Positions 9,959 through 20,953 of a stretch of DNA of 64,000 nt are shown here, piece by piece. Both the position numbers and the translations under genes were made by a program. Source of the stretch: Quatrionicoccus australiensis (GTDB lineage Bacteria > Pseudomonadota > Gammaproteobacteria > Burkholderiales > Rhodocyclaceae); assembly GCF_020510425.1 (NCBI RefSeq), contig NZ_JAHBAH010000001.1:2709001-2773000 (forward strand), in the 5' to 3' direction. Each line of letters opens with the position of its first letter. The stretch's first letter is position 1. The notes beneath the pieces were generated by a model, which was not told where the DNA came from, searched no databases, and saw only the letters and a program-made list of their open reading frames with translations.

Positions 9959-10468
9959 ATGCAAATCACCAATGAACTGAATTCAGCCCTGGCCGCGAGC
10001 GCGGCGCGTTCGAGCGAGCCGGCGAGCGGCGAAAGCTTTGCAGATGCCTTGAAGAAGGCGGCAGGTACGGCCGGAGCGGCGAAAGAAAGCGAGCCGGAAA
10101 AAACGGCCAGCGAAATTGCGCAGGAGAAGGCAGCAAAAAAAGAGGCCACGCACAAGGCCTTGCTCGCCGAGTTGCACGATTACGTGAACAAAAGCCCGGC
10201 CGAACATATCCGCGATGCGGTCTTGAAGGAGTTGGGGCTGACCGAGGAGGACCTCAATGCGATGCCGCCGGAAAAGCGGAAGGCAATGGAAGAACTGATC
10301 AACGAGCGGGTGCGCGAAAAGCTGCTCGGCCGCAAGCCGGAGTCCGATCCGGAAGTGGCGGCTGCCCTTGCGCTCGAAAAGGATGCCGGCGGCGCGGTCG
10401 ATGCCGCAGTGACCGCACTGCAGATGGCGTTGGCCGGGGGCACGCAGGCGATGATCAAGGCCGCCTGA
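9959..10468 (+). CDS. Hypothetical charged helical protein
   Basis: 169 residues, not recognised. The first 70 residues are Ala/Glu/Lys-rich and low in complexity. The middle (about residues 65-125) looks like a compact, charged helical domain with LHDYVNKSP, LKELGLTEEDLNAMPPEKRKAMEELI and REKLLG. The tail is Ala-rich. There is no signal peptide or membrane segment. The ATG at 9959 is preceded by GAGGATGGAAG, giving a usable ribosome-binding site, and a terminator follows. It is a single gene on the plus strand between the divergent epd and the convergent gap. Codon use matches the neighbours, so it is probably a real gene. No function is proposed. Confidence 0.75.
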   Translation: MQITNELNSALAASAARSSEPASGESFADALKKAAGTAGAAKESEPEKTASEIAQEKAAKKEATHKALLAELHDYVNKSPAEHIRDAVLKELGLTEEDLNAMPPEKRKAMEELINERVREKLLGRKPESDPEVAAALALEKDAGGAVDAAVTALQMALAGGTQAMIKAA

Positions 10469-10531
10469 GCGCGGCCACGGTAGCGCTCGGCTGATGGTGT
10501 CGGGCACCGTCGCCCGCTGCGCGCGGACGAA

Positions 10532-10557
10532 AAAAAGGGGCCGGATGGCCCCTTTTT
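10532..10557. terminator. Bidirectional rho-independent terminator
   Basis: AAAAAGGGGCC and GGCCCCTTTTT form an 11-bp stem with a GGAT loop, with A- and T-runs on either side. It serves both the hypothetical gene (+) ending at 10468 and gap (-) ending at 10574. Confidence 0.9.
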
Positions 10558-10573
10558 CTGCAGCAAGCAGCGC

Positions 10574-11590
<1,017 letters not shown>

Positions 11591-11613
11591 TGAAGCTTCT
11601 CCTCTTTAATTAA

Positions 11614-13620
11614 TCAGGACACCAGTGCCTTGGTCGTGGCAACGACGTTGGCGACGGTAAAACCGAACATTTCGAACAGTTGACCGGCGGGCGCGGATTC
11701 GCCGAAGCGGTCGATGCCGATCACGGCGCCGTGCAGGCCGACGTATTTGCGCCAGAAGTCGGGATGCGCCGCTTCGATGGCGATACGCTTCTTGCAGGTG
11801 CCGAGCACGGCGGCCTTGTAGTCGGCGCTCTGGCGGTCGAAGACGTTGGTGCAGGGCATCGAGACGACGCGGGCAGCAATGCCTTCGGCCTTGAGTGCGG
11901 CCTGGGCGTCGAGCGCCAGCTTGATTTCGGAACCGGTCGCGATCAGCGTCAGCTGCGCTTCGCCATCGGCTTCGGCGAGCACGTAGCCGCCCTTGCGGAT
12001 GTCTTCGTCGGCGATGTTCTGCGTCACGGTCGGCAGGTTCTGGCGCGACAGGGCGAGCAGACTCGGGCCGTCGGCACGGTCGACCGCTGCGGTCCAGGCA
12101 ATTGCCGTTTCGGTCGCATCGGCCGGGCGCCAGACGTCGAGGTTGGGGATGATGCGCATCGACGGGATGTGCTCGACCGGCTGGTGGGTCGGGCCATCTT
12201 CGCCGAGGCCGATCGAGTCGTGTGTATAGACCATGATCTGGCGCTGCTTCATCAACGCCGCCATGCGGATGGCGTTGCGGGCGTAATCGGAGAAGACCAG
12301 GAAGGTCGCGGTGTAGGGAATCAGGCCGCCGTGCAGGGCGATGCCGTTGGCGATTGCGGTCATGCCGAATTCGCGCACGCCGTAGTAGCAGTAGTTGCCG
12401 CCCTCGGTGCGGGTGACGCCCTTGCTGCCCTTGACGAAGGTCAGGTTGGAGCCGGCCAAGTCGGCCGAGCCGCCGAAGATTTCCGGCACGGCCGGAACCA
12501 GTGCGGCGATGGCGTTCTGCGAAGCCTTGCGGGTCGCGATGTTTTCGGCCTTGTCGCGGCAGGCGGCGAGGTAGGTCGCCTTGGTCGCTTCCCAGGAGGC
12601 CGGCAGTTCGCGCTTCATGACGCGCCGTTCGAACTCGGCGGCTTCGGCCGGGAAGGCGGCCTGGTAGGCCTGGAAGCGGTTTGTCCAGTTTTCCTCGAAA
12701 GCGGCACCGGCCGGCTTGCGATTCCAGGCAGCGTAGATGTCGGCCGGGATTTCGAAAGCCGGATGGTTCCAGCCGATGTGGGCGCGGGCGGCGGCAATTT
12801 CGTCCTTGCCGAGCGGTGCACCGTGACAGTCGTGCGAGCCCTGCTTGTTTGGCGAACCGGCGCCGATCGTCGTCTTGCAGCAGATCAGGCTGGGCTTGTC
12901 GGTGACCGCCTTGGCTTCGAGCAGGGCGCGTTCGATGGCGTCGCTGTCGTGGCCATCGACATTGGCAATGACATGCCAGCCGTAGGCTTCGAAACGGCCC
13001 GGCGTGTTGTCGGTAAACCAGCCTTCGACATGGCCGTCGATCGAGATGCCGTTATCGTCCCAGAAGGCGATCAGCTTGCCGAGGCCAAGCGTGCCGGCGA
13101 GCGAACAGGCTTCGTGCGAAACGCCTTCCATCAGGCAGCCGTCGCCCATGAAGGCGTAGGTGTGGTGATTGACGATCTCGTGGCCGGGCTTGTTGAACTC
13201 GGCGGCCAGCACCTTTTCCGCCAGCGCGAAGCCGACGGCGTTGGTGATGCCCTGGCCGAGCGGGCCGGTCGTCGTTTCAACGCCGGGCGTGTAGCCGTAT
13301 TCCGGGTGGCCCGGGGTTCTGGCGTGCAACTGGCGGAAATTCTTCAGGTCATCGATCGACAGATCGTAGCCGGTCAGGTGGAGCAGGGCGTAGATCAGCA
13401 TCGAGCCGTGGCCGTTGGAAAGCACGAAACGGTCGCGGTCGGGCCATTGCGGGTTGGCCGGGTTGTGGCGCAGGTGACGCCGCCAGAGCACTTCGGCAAT
13501 TTCCGCCATGCCCATCGGGGCGCCCGGATGACCGGAATTGGCCTGCTGCACGGCATCCATGGCCAGCGCGCGGATGGCGCCGGTCAGGGGAGAAAACTTG
13601 GGGAGGTTGCTGACGCTCAT
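11614..13620 (-). CDS. tkt: Transketolase
   Basis: Complete 668-residue ThDP-dependent transketolase. In order: [20 protein letters not shown] near the N-terminus, the ThDP/Mg motif [13 protein letters not shown], the pyrimidine-domain motif [15 protein letters not shown] around residue 465, and a C-terminal domain from about residue 540. The start ATG at 13618-13620 gives [12 protein letters not shown], and family homology begins about ten residues later. It is followed by gap with a 23-base gap. Its partner copy is the 5'-truncated gene at 1-1638; the two share motifs but differ in many positions, so they are old paralogues rather than a recent duplication. It is likely the constitutive pentose-phosphate enzyme. 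Confidence 0.96.
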   Translation of the reverse strand: MSVSNLPKFSPLTGAIRALAMDAVQQANSGHPGAPMGMAEIAEVLWRRHLRHNPANPQWPDRDRFVLSNGHGSMLIYALLHLTGYDLSIDDLKNFRQLHARTPGHPEYGYTPGVETTTGPLGQGITNAVGFALAEKVLAAEFNKPGHEIVNHHTYAFMGDGCLMEGVSHEACSLAGTLGLGKLIAFWDDNGISIDGHVEGWFTDNTPGRFEAYGWHVIANVDGHDSDAIERALLEAKAVTDKPSLICCKTTIGAGSPNKQGSHDCHGAPLGKDEIAAARAHIGWNHPAFEIPADIYAAWNRKPAGAAFEENWTNRFQAYQAAFPAEAAEFERRVMKRELPASWEATKATYLAACRDKAENIATRKASQNAIAALVPAVPEIFGGSADLAGSNLTFVKGSKGVTRTEGGNYCYYGVREFGMTAIANGIALHGGLIPYTATFLVFSDYARNAIRMAALMKQRQIMVYTHDSIGLGEDGPTHQPVEHIPSMRIIPNLDVWRPADATETAIAWTAAVDRADGPSLLALSRQNLPTVTQNIADEDIRKGGYVLAEADGEAQLTLIATGSEIKLALDAQAALKAEGIAARVVSMPCTNVFDRQSADYKAAVLGTCKKRIAIEAAHPDFWRKYVGLHGAVIGIDRFGESAPAGQLFEMFGFTVANVVATTKALVS

Positions 13621-13737
13621 GATCCGGAAATCCAGCCTGCTGAAAAGCTGAAATTATCCGGGAAAAGGCCCTCTTTGGGTAGGGCGATGTTGCATTGCGG
13701 CAGGCAAAATGCCCGCCGCAATGGGCTTGTTGCCGCT

Positions 13738-14412
13738 TTACTGGATTTTCGGATCGTAGTTGATCATCATCAGAACGCCCTGGCCGCCACCCATGCCACC
13801 ACCGGTGTAGGCGACACTGCCCTGTCCTGCGTAAACTGCCTCGTAGCGGTGGCTGTCGGTTCCGAAATAGAAGGGTATCCAGGCCTTGGCGGTGACATAG
13901 CCGCGGATGTTCGAAGTAACGCCGAGAATGCGCTCGACTTCCGACTGGTGCATGCCGATCTGCAATTTTGCCCACTTGCTGTTCGGCGGAATGTTGCCGT
14001 AAACCTCGCCTTCGAAGGTGCCGTCACGCGATTTCATCATGCGTGGTTTGCCGGCTTCGGCCGGCTTGGCTGCTTCCTTGGCCGGGGCGGCGGCGGGCGC
14101 TGCCACCGGTGCCGGGGCTGGCTCGGCGGCCTTGGCTGGCGCGCTTGCCGTCTTCGGCTTGGCCGGTTCGCAATCGGCGTTTGCCGCTTCACCCTTTTTC
14201 GCGGCTTTTGTCTTGCTCGTTGCCTTGGTCGATTTTTTCTTGCCGGTCGCTTCGGGTGGGCATTCCGGCTTGGCGGCTACCGGCGCGGCGGCCGGAGCTG
14301 GTGCGGCGGCCACCGGTGCTGGTGTTTCGGCTTCAGGCTTCTTTTCGTTGCTGACGCAGCCGGCCGCGAAGGCGGTTGCGGCAATGACTAGGGCGAGGGT
14401 GCGCGGATGCAT
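13738..14412 (-). CDS. Lipoprotein with Ala/Pro/Lys-rich linker and SmpA/BamE-like domain
   Basis: 224 residues. The N-terminus is a lipoprotein signal peptide with lipobox AFAAGC and lipidation at Cys19. Residues about 25-125 are a low-complexity Ala/Pro/Lys/Glu-rich spacer that may cross the periplasm. The C-terminal 90 residues contain KLQIGMHQSEVERILG, which resembles the helix-turn region of SmpA/OmlA (BamE) domains, followed by a Gly-rich stretch. It is separate from the true BamE, which is normally about 110-150 residues with no such linker. It lies between tkt and fbp, all minus strand, but with gaps that do not suggest an operon. Likely outer-membrane-associated; the partner is unknown. 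Confidence 0.75.
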   Translation of the reverse strand: MHPRTLALVIAATAFAAGCVSNEKKPEAETPAPVAAAPAPAAAPVAAKPECPPEATGKKKSTKATSKTKAAKKGEAANADCEPAKPKTASAPAKAAEPAPAPVAAPAAAPAKEAAKPAEAGKPRMMKSRDGTFEGEVYGNIPPNSKWAKLQIGMHQSEVERILGVTSNIRGYVTAKAWIPFYFGTDSHRYEAVYAGQGSVAYTGGGMGGGQGVLMMINYDPKIQ

Positions 14413-14456
14413 TGCTGGATTCCTTTACAGGTAAGGGTGATGCAATTTACATGAAT

Positions 14457-15470
14457 TCAGGCGCTGTGGTAGCCGCTGACCCGGTCGACTTCGTTTTTTG
14501 AGCCCAAAATGACCGGCACGCGCTGGTGCAGGTGGGCCGGCATGATGTCGAGAATGCGCTGGCGGCCGGTGGTCGCGGCACCGCCGGCCTGTTCGACCAG
14601 GAAGGCCATCGGGTTGGCCTCGTACATCAGGCGCAACTTGCCGCCCTTGTCCTGCATCTTGCTGTCGAGCGGATACATGAAGATGCCGCCGCGCGTCATG
14701 ATGCGATGCACGTCGGCGACCATCGAGGCGACCCAGCGCATGTTGTAGTCCTTGCCGAGCGGGCCTTCCTTGCCGGCCACCATTTCGTCGACGTAGCGCT
14801 TGACCGGGGCTTCCCAGAAACGCTGGTTCGACATGTTGATGGCGAATTCCTTGGTGTCGGCCGGAATCTGCACGTTTTCCTGGGTCAGCACGAAGCTGCC
14901 CTGCTCGCGGTCGAGGGTGAATACGGCGACGCCGTCGCCAACGGTCAGGACGAGCAGCGTGGTCGGGCCATAAACGGCATAGCCGGCCGCAACCTGTGCG
15001 GTGCCGGGCTGCAGGAAGGCGGCTTCGGCGGCTGCCGGCGTGCTCAGGTCGGCGTCTTCCGGGCACTTGAGTACCGAGAAGATGGTGCCGATCGAGACAT
15101 TGACGTCGATGTTGGAGGAGCCGTCGAGCGGGTCGAAGGTGAGCAGGTATTCGCCCTTCGGGAAGCGGTGCGGCACCAGGTGCGGCAGATCCATTTCCTC
15201 GGAGGCCATGGCGGCGAGGTGGCCGCCCCATTCGTTGGCGTCGAGCAGGATGTCGTTGGACAGCACGTCGAGCTTTTTCTGCGCTTCGCCCTGCACGTTG
15301 TCGCTGCCGGCTTCGCCGAGCACGCCGCCGAGGCTGCCCTTGCCGATGGCGACCGAAATGGCCTGGCAGGCGCGCGAAACGATTTCGATCAGGAATTTGA
15401 GATCGGCGGTGATGACGCCCTTGTTGCGCTGTTCCTCGGTGAGGTAGCGTGCCAGCGTGCGCTGAACCAT
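14457..15470 (-). CDS. fbp: Fructose-1,6-bisphosphatase, class I
   Basis: Removes the 1-phosphate from fructose 1,6-bisphosphate in gluconeogenesis and the Calvin cycle. It has 337 residues. The class I signature [18 protein letters not shown] near residue 115 carries the metal-binding residues, with substrate residues further on in [11 protein letters not shown] and [17 protein letters not shown]. The ATG at 15470 was chosen because GGGAG lies 5-9 bases upstream and homology starts at [10 protein letters not shown]; the frame stays open further upstream without a better start. It is a third minus-strand carbon-metabolism gene near tkt/gap. A c-di-GMP gene lies 34 bases upstream in the same direction. 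Confidence 0.95.
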   Translation of the reverse strand: MVQRTLARYLTEEQRNKGVITADLKFLIEIVSRACQAISVAIGKGSLGGVLGEAGSDNVQGEAQKKLDVLSNDILLDANEWGGHLAAMASEEMDLPHLVPHRFPKGEYLLTFDPLDGSSNIDVNVSIGTIFSVLKCPEDADLSTPAAAEAAFLQPGTAQVAAGYAVYGPTTLLVLTVGDGVAVFTLDREQGSFVLTQENVQIPADTKEFAINMSNQRFWEAPVKRYVDEMVAGKEGPLGKDYNMRWVASMVADVHRIMTRGGIFMYPLDSKMQDKGGKLRLMYEANPMAFLVEQAGGAATTGRQRILDIMPAHLHQRVPVILGSKNEVDRVSGYHSA

Positions 15471-15504
15471 GTTGACTCCCTGCTGCAATGACAAAGGCGC
15501 GATT

Positions 15505-17991
15505 TTACTCCGGGTGCTGCCTGGCGTGCAGAAAGGCGAAGGCCGCAGGACCATCGAGCGGCTTGCTGAAGAAGTAACCCTGGACTTCGTCGCAGGCGTT
15601 GCTGCGCAGCAGTTCAAGCTGGTCGTCGGTTTCGACGCCTTCGGCGATGACGTTGAGGCCGAGTGAATGGGCCAGGGCGATGGTGCCGAAGGCGATGGCC
15701 CGGTCGTTGAGGTCGGTTTCGATGTCGGCGACGAAGGAGCGGTCGATCTTCAGATGGTCGATCGGGAACAGCTTGAGGTAGGCCAGCGAGGAGTAGCCGG
15801 TGCCGAAGTCGTCGATGGCCAGCGAAATGCCCATGCGGCCGAGGCGCTGCAGGATCTGGATGGCTTCTTCCGGATTTTCCATCACCGAGCTTTCGGTGAT
15901 TTCGAGTTCCAGCAACTCGGGCGGGAGGCCCGATTCGGCGAGGGCGCCGGCCACTGTTTCGCAGAAGTCGCGCCGGCGCAGTTGGCGCGCCGAGACGTTG
16001 ACGGCAATGCGGATCGGATCGAGGCCGTCATCGAGCCACTGCTTCATCGTGCGACAGGCATTGAGCAAGACCCATTCGCCGATCTCGACAATGATCCCGG
16101 TTTCCTCGGCGACCGGAATGAAGCGCACCGGCGAGATCATGCCGTCAGTCGGGTGGTGCCAGCGGACCAGGGCCTCAACGCCGGTCGGGCGCGAGCCATC
16201 GGCCTTGAATTGCGGCTGGAAGCAGAGCGCCAACTCGTTGCGGGCAATCGCGTGGCGCAGCTTGCGCTCGATGTCGAGGCGTTCGGCCGAGGCGAGATTC
16301 ATGTCGGCCGCGAAGAACTGGTAGTTGTTCCGTCCGGTCGCCTTGGCGTGATACATCGCCGTGTCGGCGTTTTTCAGGATGGTGTCGCCATCCGGGCCGT
16401 CATTCGGGAAAATGCTGATGCCGATTGACGGACTGGTGTGCAGCTCGTGGCCTTCGGCGTGAATCTGCGTCGACAGTGCGGCGATGATCTTGCCCGCCAC
16501 CAGCGCAGCATCGGAGGAGGTCGAAATGCCGGGCAGGATGACGACGAATTCGTCGCCGCCCAGGCGGGCGACGAAATCGGTTTCGCGCACGACCTTGGAC
16601 AAGCGGCAGGCGACTTCGCGCAACAGGTCGTCGCCAACCTGGTGGCCGAGTGTGTCGTTGATGATCTTGAAGCGGTCGAGGTCGAGGAACATGATCGCCA
16701 CCTGCCACTGGTGACGGCGTGCCTCGGGCAGTAGCTGGGCAAGGCGCATGAGCAGGGCGAGGCGATTGGGCAGGCCGGTCAGCGCATCGTGCTGGGCGAT
16801 GTGGCGCATGCGCTCTTCGGCTTCGCGGCGCTCGGTAATGTCGGCCAGAATCCAGATGTAATGGGCAGGCTGACCCGTTTGCGGGTCATCTACCCGGCTG
16901 ATCCGTATCCCGGCCGGAAACAGCTCGCCGGATTTCGTGGTGAGCTCCAGCTCGCCGTACCACGAGCCGCCGCTGCTCAGCTTTTCCTCAAAGGATGCGG
17001 GCGTCAGCTCCTGGTTCCCGCCGATCAGCGAGAAAACGGTTTTGCCGAGCAGTTCGAGCGGCTCGTAACCCGTCATCAGGGTGGTGGCCGGGTTGGTCGA
17101 CAGAATGTGGTGCGCTTCGTCGGTAAAGATGATCCCGGTTGGCGTGTGATTGAACACCTTCTGGGCCAGTTCTTCGCGTTCGGCGCTGGCGCGGCGTTCC
17201 GAGATGTCGGTGTAGATCGTGACCAGGCCGCCGTCGGCGAGCGGTACGCCACGGATGTCGAGGGTCTTGCCATTCGGGCGGGTGCGTTCGAAATGGTGTG
17301 CCAGGTGCTTGCGGCTGCGCGCCAGCATCGTGCGGACCATGCTTTCGGTATCGCCATTGCCGTATTCGCCACGGGCAGCATTGAAGCGGAAAATCTTTTC
17401 CATGGTCACCGGCCGGTTGTCGAACAGTGACTGCGGCAGGTCGAGCAGACGCTGGAAGGCCTGATTGTGGAGCGCCAGTTCCTGGTCCTTGTTGAACAGG
17501 CTGAGTGCGCTCGGGACGTTTTCGATGACCGTTTCGAGCAGGCTGTGCTGATGGCGCAGTTCGTTTTCTGCCGCCTTGCGTTCGGTGATGTCGGTGTAGG
17601 TGGTGACAAAACCGGCCAGCTTGCCCTCGATGTACAAGGGTTCGCCCTGGACGAGATGGGTGCGGCCGCTCGGGCGCAGGCGCTCGAAGCAGTGGGCTTC
17701 GAATTTGAGGGCCTTCTCGGTGATTCGGGCAACTTGCTCCTCGATGTCGCCGGGACCATATTCGCCGCGGCCTGCCGTGATCCGGATCAGGTCGGAAAAA
17801 GGGACACCGTCATAAACCGCTTCCGGCGGCAGGTCGAGAACCTCGAGAAAGCCCCGATTCCAGACGCGCAGGCACAGATTTTCATCAAAAACGCTGATGC
17901 CTTGCGGCATGCTGGCCATGACTGCTTCCAGGTAGGCGTGCCGACGGCTGGGTTCGCTGGAGGTGGGCGGTGCGGTCGGGGTGCGGTCCAC
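15505..17991 (-). CDS. PAS-PAS-PAS-GGDEF-EAL c-di-GMP turnover protein
   Basis: 828 residues, with no signal peptide or membrane helices, so probably cytoplasmic. Two related PAS-type modules span residues about 20-140 and 145-270, each with a GEYGPGD/[11 protein letters not shown] repeat and ending in YTDITERK or YTDISERR. A third PAS (about 275-390) ends in [13 protein letters not shown]. The GGDEF domain follows [13 protein letters not shown] and has an intact GGDEF near residue 478. The EAL domain has EALVRWHHP near 605 and [10 protein letters not shown] near 720, with catalytic-type residues kept. Both c-di-GMP synthesis and degradation are therefore possible; such hybrids often act as phosphodiesterases. 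Candidate input to the adhesin at 41073-54533, by inference only. Confidence 0.92.
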   Translation of the reverse strand: MDRTPTAPPTSSEPSRRHAYLEAVMASMPQGISVFDENLCLRVWNRGFLEVLDLPPEAVYDGVPFSDLIRITAGRGEYGPGDIEEQVARITEKALKFEAHCFERLRPSGRTHLVQGEPLYIEGKLAGFVTTYTDITERKAAENELRHQHSLLETVIENVPSALSLFNKDQELALHNQAFQRLLDLPQSLFDNRPVTMEKIFRFNAARGEYGNGDTESMVRTMLARSRKHLAHHFERTRPNGKTLDIRGVPLADGGLVTIYTDISERRASAEREELAQKVFNHTPTGIIFTDEAHHILSTNPATTLMTGYEPLELLGKTVFSLIGGNQELTPASFEEKLSSGGSWYGELELTTKSGELFPAGIRISRVDDPQTGQPAHYIWILADITERREAEERMRHIAQHDALTGLPNRLALLMRLAQLLPEARRHQWQVAIMFLDLDRFKIINDTLGHQVGDDLLREVACRLSKVVRETDFVARLGGDEFVVILPGISTSSDAALVAGKIIAALSTQIHAEGHELHTSPSIGISIFPNDGPDGDTILKNADTAMYHAKATGRNNYQFFAADMNLASAERLDIERKLRHAIARNELALCFQPQFKADGSRPTGVEALVRWHHPTDGMISPVRFIPVAEETGIIVEIGEWVLLNACRTMKQWLDDGLDPIRIAVNVSARQLRRRDFCETVAGALAESGLPPELLELEITESSVMENPEEAIQILQRLGRMGISLAIDDFGTGYSSLAYLKLFPIDHLKIDRSFVADIETDLNDRAIAFGTIALAHSLGLNVIAEGVETDDQLELLRSNACDEVQGYFFSKPLDGPAAFAFLHARQHPE

Positions 17992-18052
17992 GCGGAGGGG
18001 CTTCTGGATAAAGGATGATCATAGCCGAAGGCGCGGCCTGCTTCCAGCGACT

Positions 18053-18610
18053 TCAGTCCGCTTTCCATTTGATCGAGCAGCCGATCGAAGCGCGTTGTTC
18101 CAGCGGTCCACGCCCGGTTTTGGCAATATTTCGCATCGCTTCATACAGCTCCCGCCGGGCGTCGCCGGGGCCAGGCGTGCGCTCCGAGGCATCGAGACGG
18201 CCGCGGTATTGCAGTTCGAGTTTGCCGTTGTAGCCGAAAAAGTCCGGCGTGCACACGGCGCCGTAGGCGCGGGCGACTTCCTGGCTGGTGTCGATCAGGT
18301 AGGGGAAGGGGAAATCCTGTTCAGCGGCCCAGCGTCGCATGTTTTCCGGTGCATCGTCGGGGTAGGCGGTGAAGTCGTTGCTCATGATCGCGACGCAGCC
18401 GATGCCGTCGTCGGTCAGTTCGCGGCAGTCACGCACCAGGCGATCGATGATCGCCTTGACGTAGGGGCAGTGGTTGCAGATGAACATGACGAGCAGGCCG
18501 TTCGCGCCGCGACAGCTGGCCAGCGTGTGCTGCCGGCCGTCGGTGCCGGGCAGGCCGAAGTCGATTGCCGGCCGGCCGAAATCACACACCGGCGGATGCA
18601 AAGCAGCCAT
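18053..18610 (-). CDS. Thioredoxin-fold (AhpC/TSA-type) redoxin
   Basis: 185 residues with a redoxin/thioredoxin fold: PAIDFGLPGTDGRQHTL at the N-terminus, then MFICNHCPYVKAI carrying a CxxC-type pair (Cys45, Cys48), then IAIMSND and a TPDFFGYN segment with the cis-proline characteristic of the fold. There is no signal peptide, so it is probably a cytoplasmic thiol-disulphide oxidoreductase or peroxiredoxin-like protein. The ATG at 18610 has GGAG about 9 bases upstream. It is divergent from rsmE, the two starts being 41 bases apart. The CNHC arrangement recurs in a conserved but poorly studied family; the substrate is unknown. Confidence 0.8.
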   Translation of the reverse strand: MAALHPPVCDFGRPAIDFGLPGTDGRQHTLASCRGANGLLVMFICNHCPYVKAIIDRLVRDCRELTDDGIGCVAIMSNDFTAYPDDAPENMRRWAAEQDFPFPYLIDTSQEVARAYGAVCTPDFFGYNGKLELQYRGRLDASERTPGPGDARRELYEAMRNIAKTGRGPLEQRASIGCSIKWKAD

Positions 18611-18651
18611 GATTGCGCTCCAGAAGCCTATTTTCGCCCATAATAGCACCG

Positions 18652-19386
18652 ATGAATCTACCCCGTTTTTACTGCCGCGAAGCCCTCTCGCCGGGGGCGC
18701 ACATTGATCTGCCCGAGCCGGTGGCACGCCATGCCGTGCGTGTCCTGCGTCTGCCGCCGGGGGCTTCCGTTGTCCTGTTCGACGGGCGCGGCGGGCAATA
18801 CGAAGCCTGCATCGAGCGCATTGAAAAAAGCCGTGTCGTTGCCTCGCTTGGCGCCTGGCAGGATGTCGAGCGCGAGTCGAAACTCGCGGTGACGCTGATC
18901 CAGGCGGTGCAGTCCGGCGACAAGATGGATTTCACCATCCAGAAAGCGGTCGAACTGGGTGTCGGCAGCATCGTGCCGGTCGATAGCCGGCGCAGCGTCA
19001 CCAAGCTGGTCGGCGAACGTGCCGGCAAGCGGGTGGCGCACTGGCAGGGCGTCGCCGCATCGGCCTGCGAGCAGTGCGGGCGCAACCAGGTGCCGTTGGT
19101 GGCGCCATTGGAAAAACTGGAAAACTGGCTGGCCCGGCCGACCGGCGAGGGCTTGCGCCTGATCCTGGCGCCCGATGCCGAGTTTGCGCTGGCTGATCTG
19201 CCGCCGGCGACGAGTGTGCAGATGCTGATCGGCGCCGAGGGGGGGCTTGATCCGCAGGAAATCCTTGCCGCAAAGCAGGCCGGCTTCCAGGCGGTGCGTC
19301 TGGGGCCGCGCGTCTTGCGCACGGAAACCGCCGCGTTGGCGGCGCTGGCGGCGATGCAGGCTTTGTGGGGTGATTTCAGGGGGTAG
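18652..19386 (+). CDS. rsmE: 16S rRNA (uracil1498-N3)-methyltransferase
   Basis: SPOUT-class methyltransferase that methylates U1498 of 16S rRNA using S-adenosylmethionine. It has 244 residues. The N-terminal PUA-like part begins with RFYC and HAVRVLRLPPG; then come TLIQAVQSGDKMDFTIQKAVELGV and the knot region with LIGAEGGLDPQE and LGPRVLRTETAALAALAAMQ, which is the SAM-binding signature of RsmE. The ATG at 18652 starts the homology. It is divergently transcribed from the redoxin gene through a 41-base shared promoter region, and 58 bases before the polyphosphate gene. Confidence 0.95.
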   Translation: MNLPRFYCREALSPGAHIDLPEPVARHAVRVLRLPPGASVVLFDGRGGQYEACIERIEKSRVVASLGAWQDVERESKLAVTLIQAVQSGDKMDFTIQKAVELGVGSIVPVDSRRSVTKLVGERAGKRVAHWQGVAASACEQCGRNQVPLVAPLEKLENWLARPTGEGLRLILAPDAEFALADLPPATSVQMLIGAEGGLDPQEILAAKQAGFQAVRLGPRVLRTETAALAALAAMQALWGDFRG

Positions 19387-19444
19387 GTCAGGCGTGATTT
19401 TTTGTCACGCATGACCTGTAAAGTAAAAACAAGGGAGAGAGCAA

Positions 19445-20953
19445 ATGTTCGAATCGGCAGAACTGGGTCACAAGATCGACAAGGCGACGTTCAAGAAAGA
19501 GGTGCCGAAACTGCGTGCCGAATTGCTCGACGTCCAGTACGACATGCTGCAGAAGAAGGAATTCCCGGTCGTCATCCTGATCAGCGGTGTCGACGGCAGC
19601 GGCAAGGGCGAAACCATCAACTTGCTGTACTCCTGGATGGATCCGCGCCATATCTCGACCTTGGCTTTTTCTTCCCCGACCGACGAGGAACGCGCCCGGC
19701 CCTACATGTGGCGCTACTGGCGTGCCCTGCCGCCCAAGGGCAAGGTCGGCATCTTTGCCGGCTCCTGGTATTCGCAGCCGATCACCGACCGCATCACCGG
19801 CAAGATGCGGCGTTCGGAACTGGACGAGCAACTCGACGACATCAATCGCTTCGAAGCCATGCTGGTCAATGAAGGGGCTCTTGTTCTCAAGTTCTGGTTC
19901 CACCTCTCCAAGGATGGCCAGAAGACGCGTCTGAAGGCGCTGGAAAAGAACCCGCATACCGCCTGGCGCGTCACCAAGGAAAGCTACGACCGCCTGAAAA
20001 CCTATGACAAGTTGCAGGCCGTCGCTGGTCACGTGCTGCGTGTTTCCAATACCGCGCATGCGCCGTGGATCATTGTCGAGGGGACCGATGACGAATACCG
20101 CTCGCTGACTGTCGGCCGCATCGTGCTCGAAGCCATGAAGCGCCGCCTGCAACAGGAAGGCCGGCAGCAGGTGCCGGTGGCGCCGCCGATCATGCATGCC
20201 ATCGATCAGAAAAATGTGCTGTCCGAACTCAATCTGACGCAGAAACTGGAAAAGAAGGATTACGAGGCGCAACTCGCCAAGTACCAGTCGCGCCTGTCGG
20301 AACTGGTGCGCGACCCGCGCTTTGTCGGTAAACGTTCCCTGGTGCTCGTTTTTGAAGGTTCGGATGCGGCCGGCAAGGGCGGCACCATCCGCCGCATCGG
20401 CGCCGCGATGGATGCCCGGCAATACCAGATCGTGCCGATTGCCGCGCCGACCGAGGAAGAACGGGCGCAGCCGTATCTGTGGCGTTTCTGGCGCCACCTG
20501 CCGCGCCTGGGCCGGGCGGCGATCTTCGACCGTTCCTGGTACGGCCGCGTGCTCGTCGAACGGGTCGAGGGCTTCTGTTCCGAGGCTGACTGGCTGCGCG
20601 CCTATGCCGAGATCAACGACTTCGAGCACCAGATGGTCGATGCCGGGGCGATCGTCGTCAAGTTCTGGCTGCAGATCAGCGCCGACGAGCAGTTGCGTCG
20701 CTTCAAGGAGCGTCAGGACACCGAGTTCAAGCGCTTCAAGATCACCGACGAGGACTGGCGCAACCGCGAGAAGTGGGACGAGTACGTGTCCGCCGTCTGC
20801 GACATGGTGGACCGGACCTCGACCGGTCTGGCACCGTGGACGCTGGTCGAGGCCAACGACAAGAACTTTGCCCGGGTCAAGGTATTGAAAACCCTGTGCG
20901 AGCGCATCGAAAATGCGCTCAAGGACGACAACGGAAAATACAGCGAGAAATGA
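19445..20953 (+). CDS. pap: Polyphosphate:AMP phosphotransferase (two-domain PPK2)
   Basis: 502 residues made of two tandem PPK2 domains. Each has a Walker A: SGVDGSGKGE at about 47-56 and EGSDAAGKGG at about 305-314. Each also has the lid motif (SPTDEERARPYMWRYWR; APTEEERAQPYLWRFWR) and the SWYS/SWYGRV motif. Two-domain PPK2 proteins (class II) phosphorylate AMP to ADP with polyphosphate as donor. In the first domain the usual Asp-Arg before SWY is replaced (IFAGSWY against IFDRSWYGR in the second), which suggests that the C-terminal domain is the active one. AGGGAGAG precedes the ATG. Its stop overlaps the argA start (ATGA), so the two are translationally coupled. It fits the phosphate-storage theme of the window. 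Confidence 0.92.
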   Translation: MFESAELGHKIDKATFKKEVPKLRAELLDVQYDMLQKKEFPVVILISGVDGSGKGETINLLYSWMDPRHISTLAFSSPTDEERARPYMWRYWRALPPKGKVGIFAGSWYSQPITDRITGKMRRSELDEQLDDINRFEAMLVNEGALVLKFWFHLSKDGQKTRLKALEKNPHTAWRVTKESYDRLKTYDKLQAVAGHVLRVSNTAHAPWIIVEGTDDEYRSLTVGRIVLEAMKRRLQQEGRQQVPVAPPIMHAIDQKNVLSELNLTQKLEKKDYEAQLAKYQSRLSELVRDPRFVGKRSLVLVFEGSDAAGKGGTIRRIGAAMDARQYQIVPIAAPTEEERAQPYLWRFWRHLPRLGRAAIFDRSWYGRVLVERVEGFCSEADWLRAYAEINDFEHQMVDAGAIVVKFWLQISADEQLRRFKERQDTEFKRFKITDEDWRNREKWDEYVSAVCDMVDRTSTGLAPWTLVEANDKNFARVKVLKTLCERIENALKDDNGKYSEK

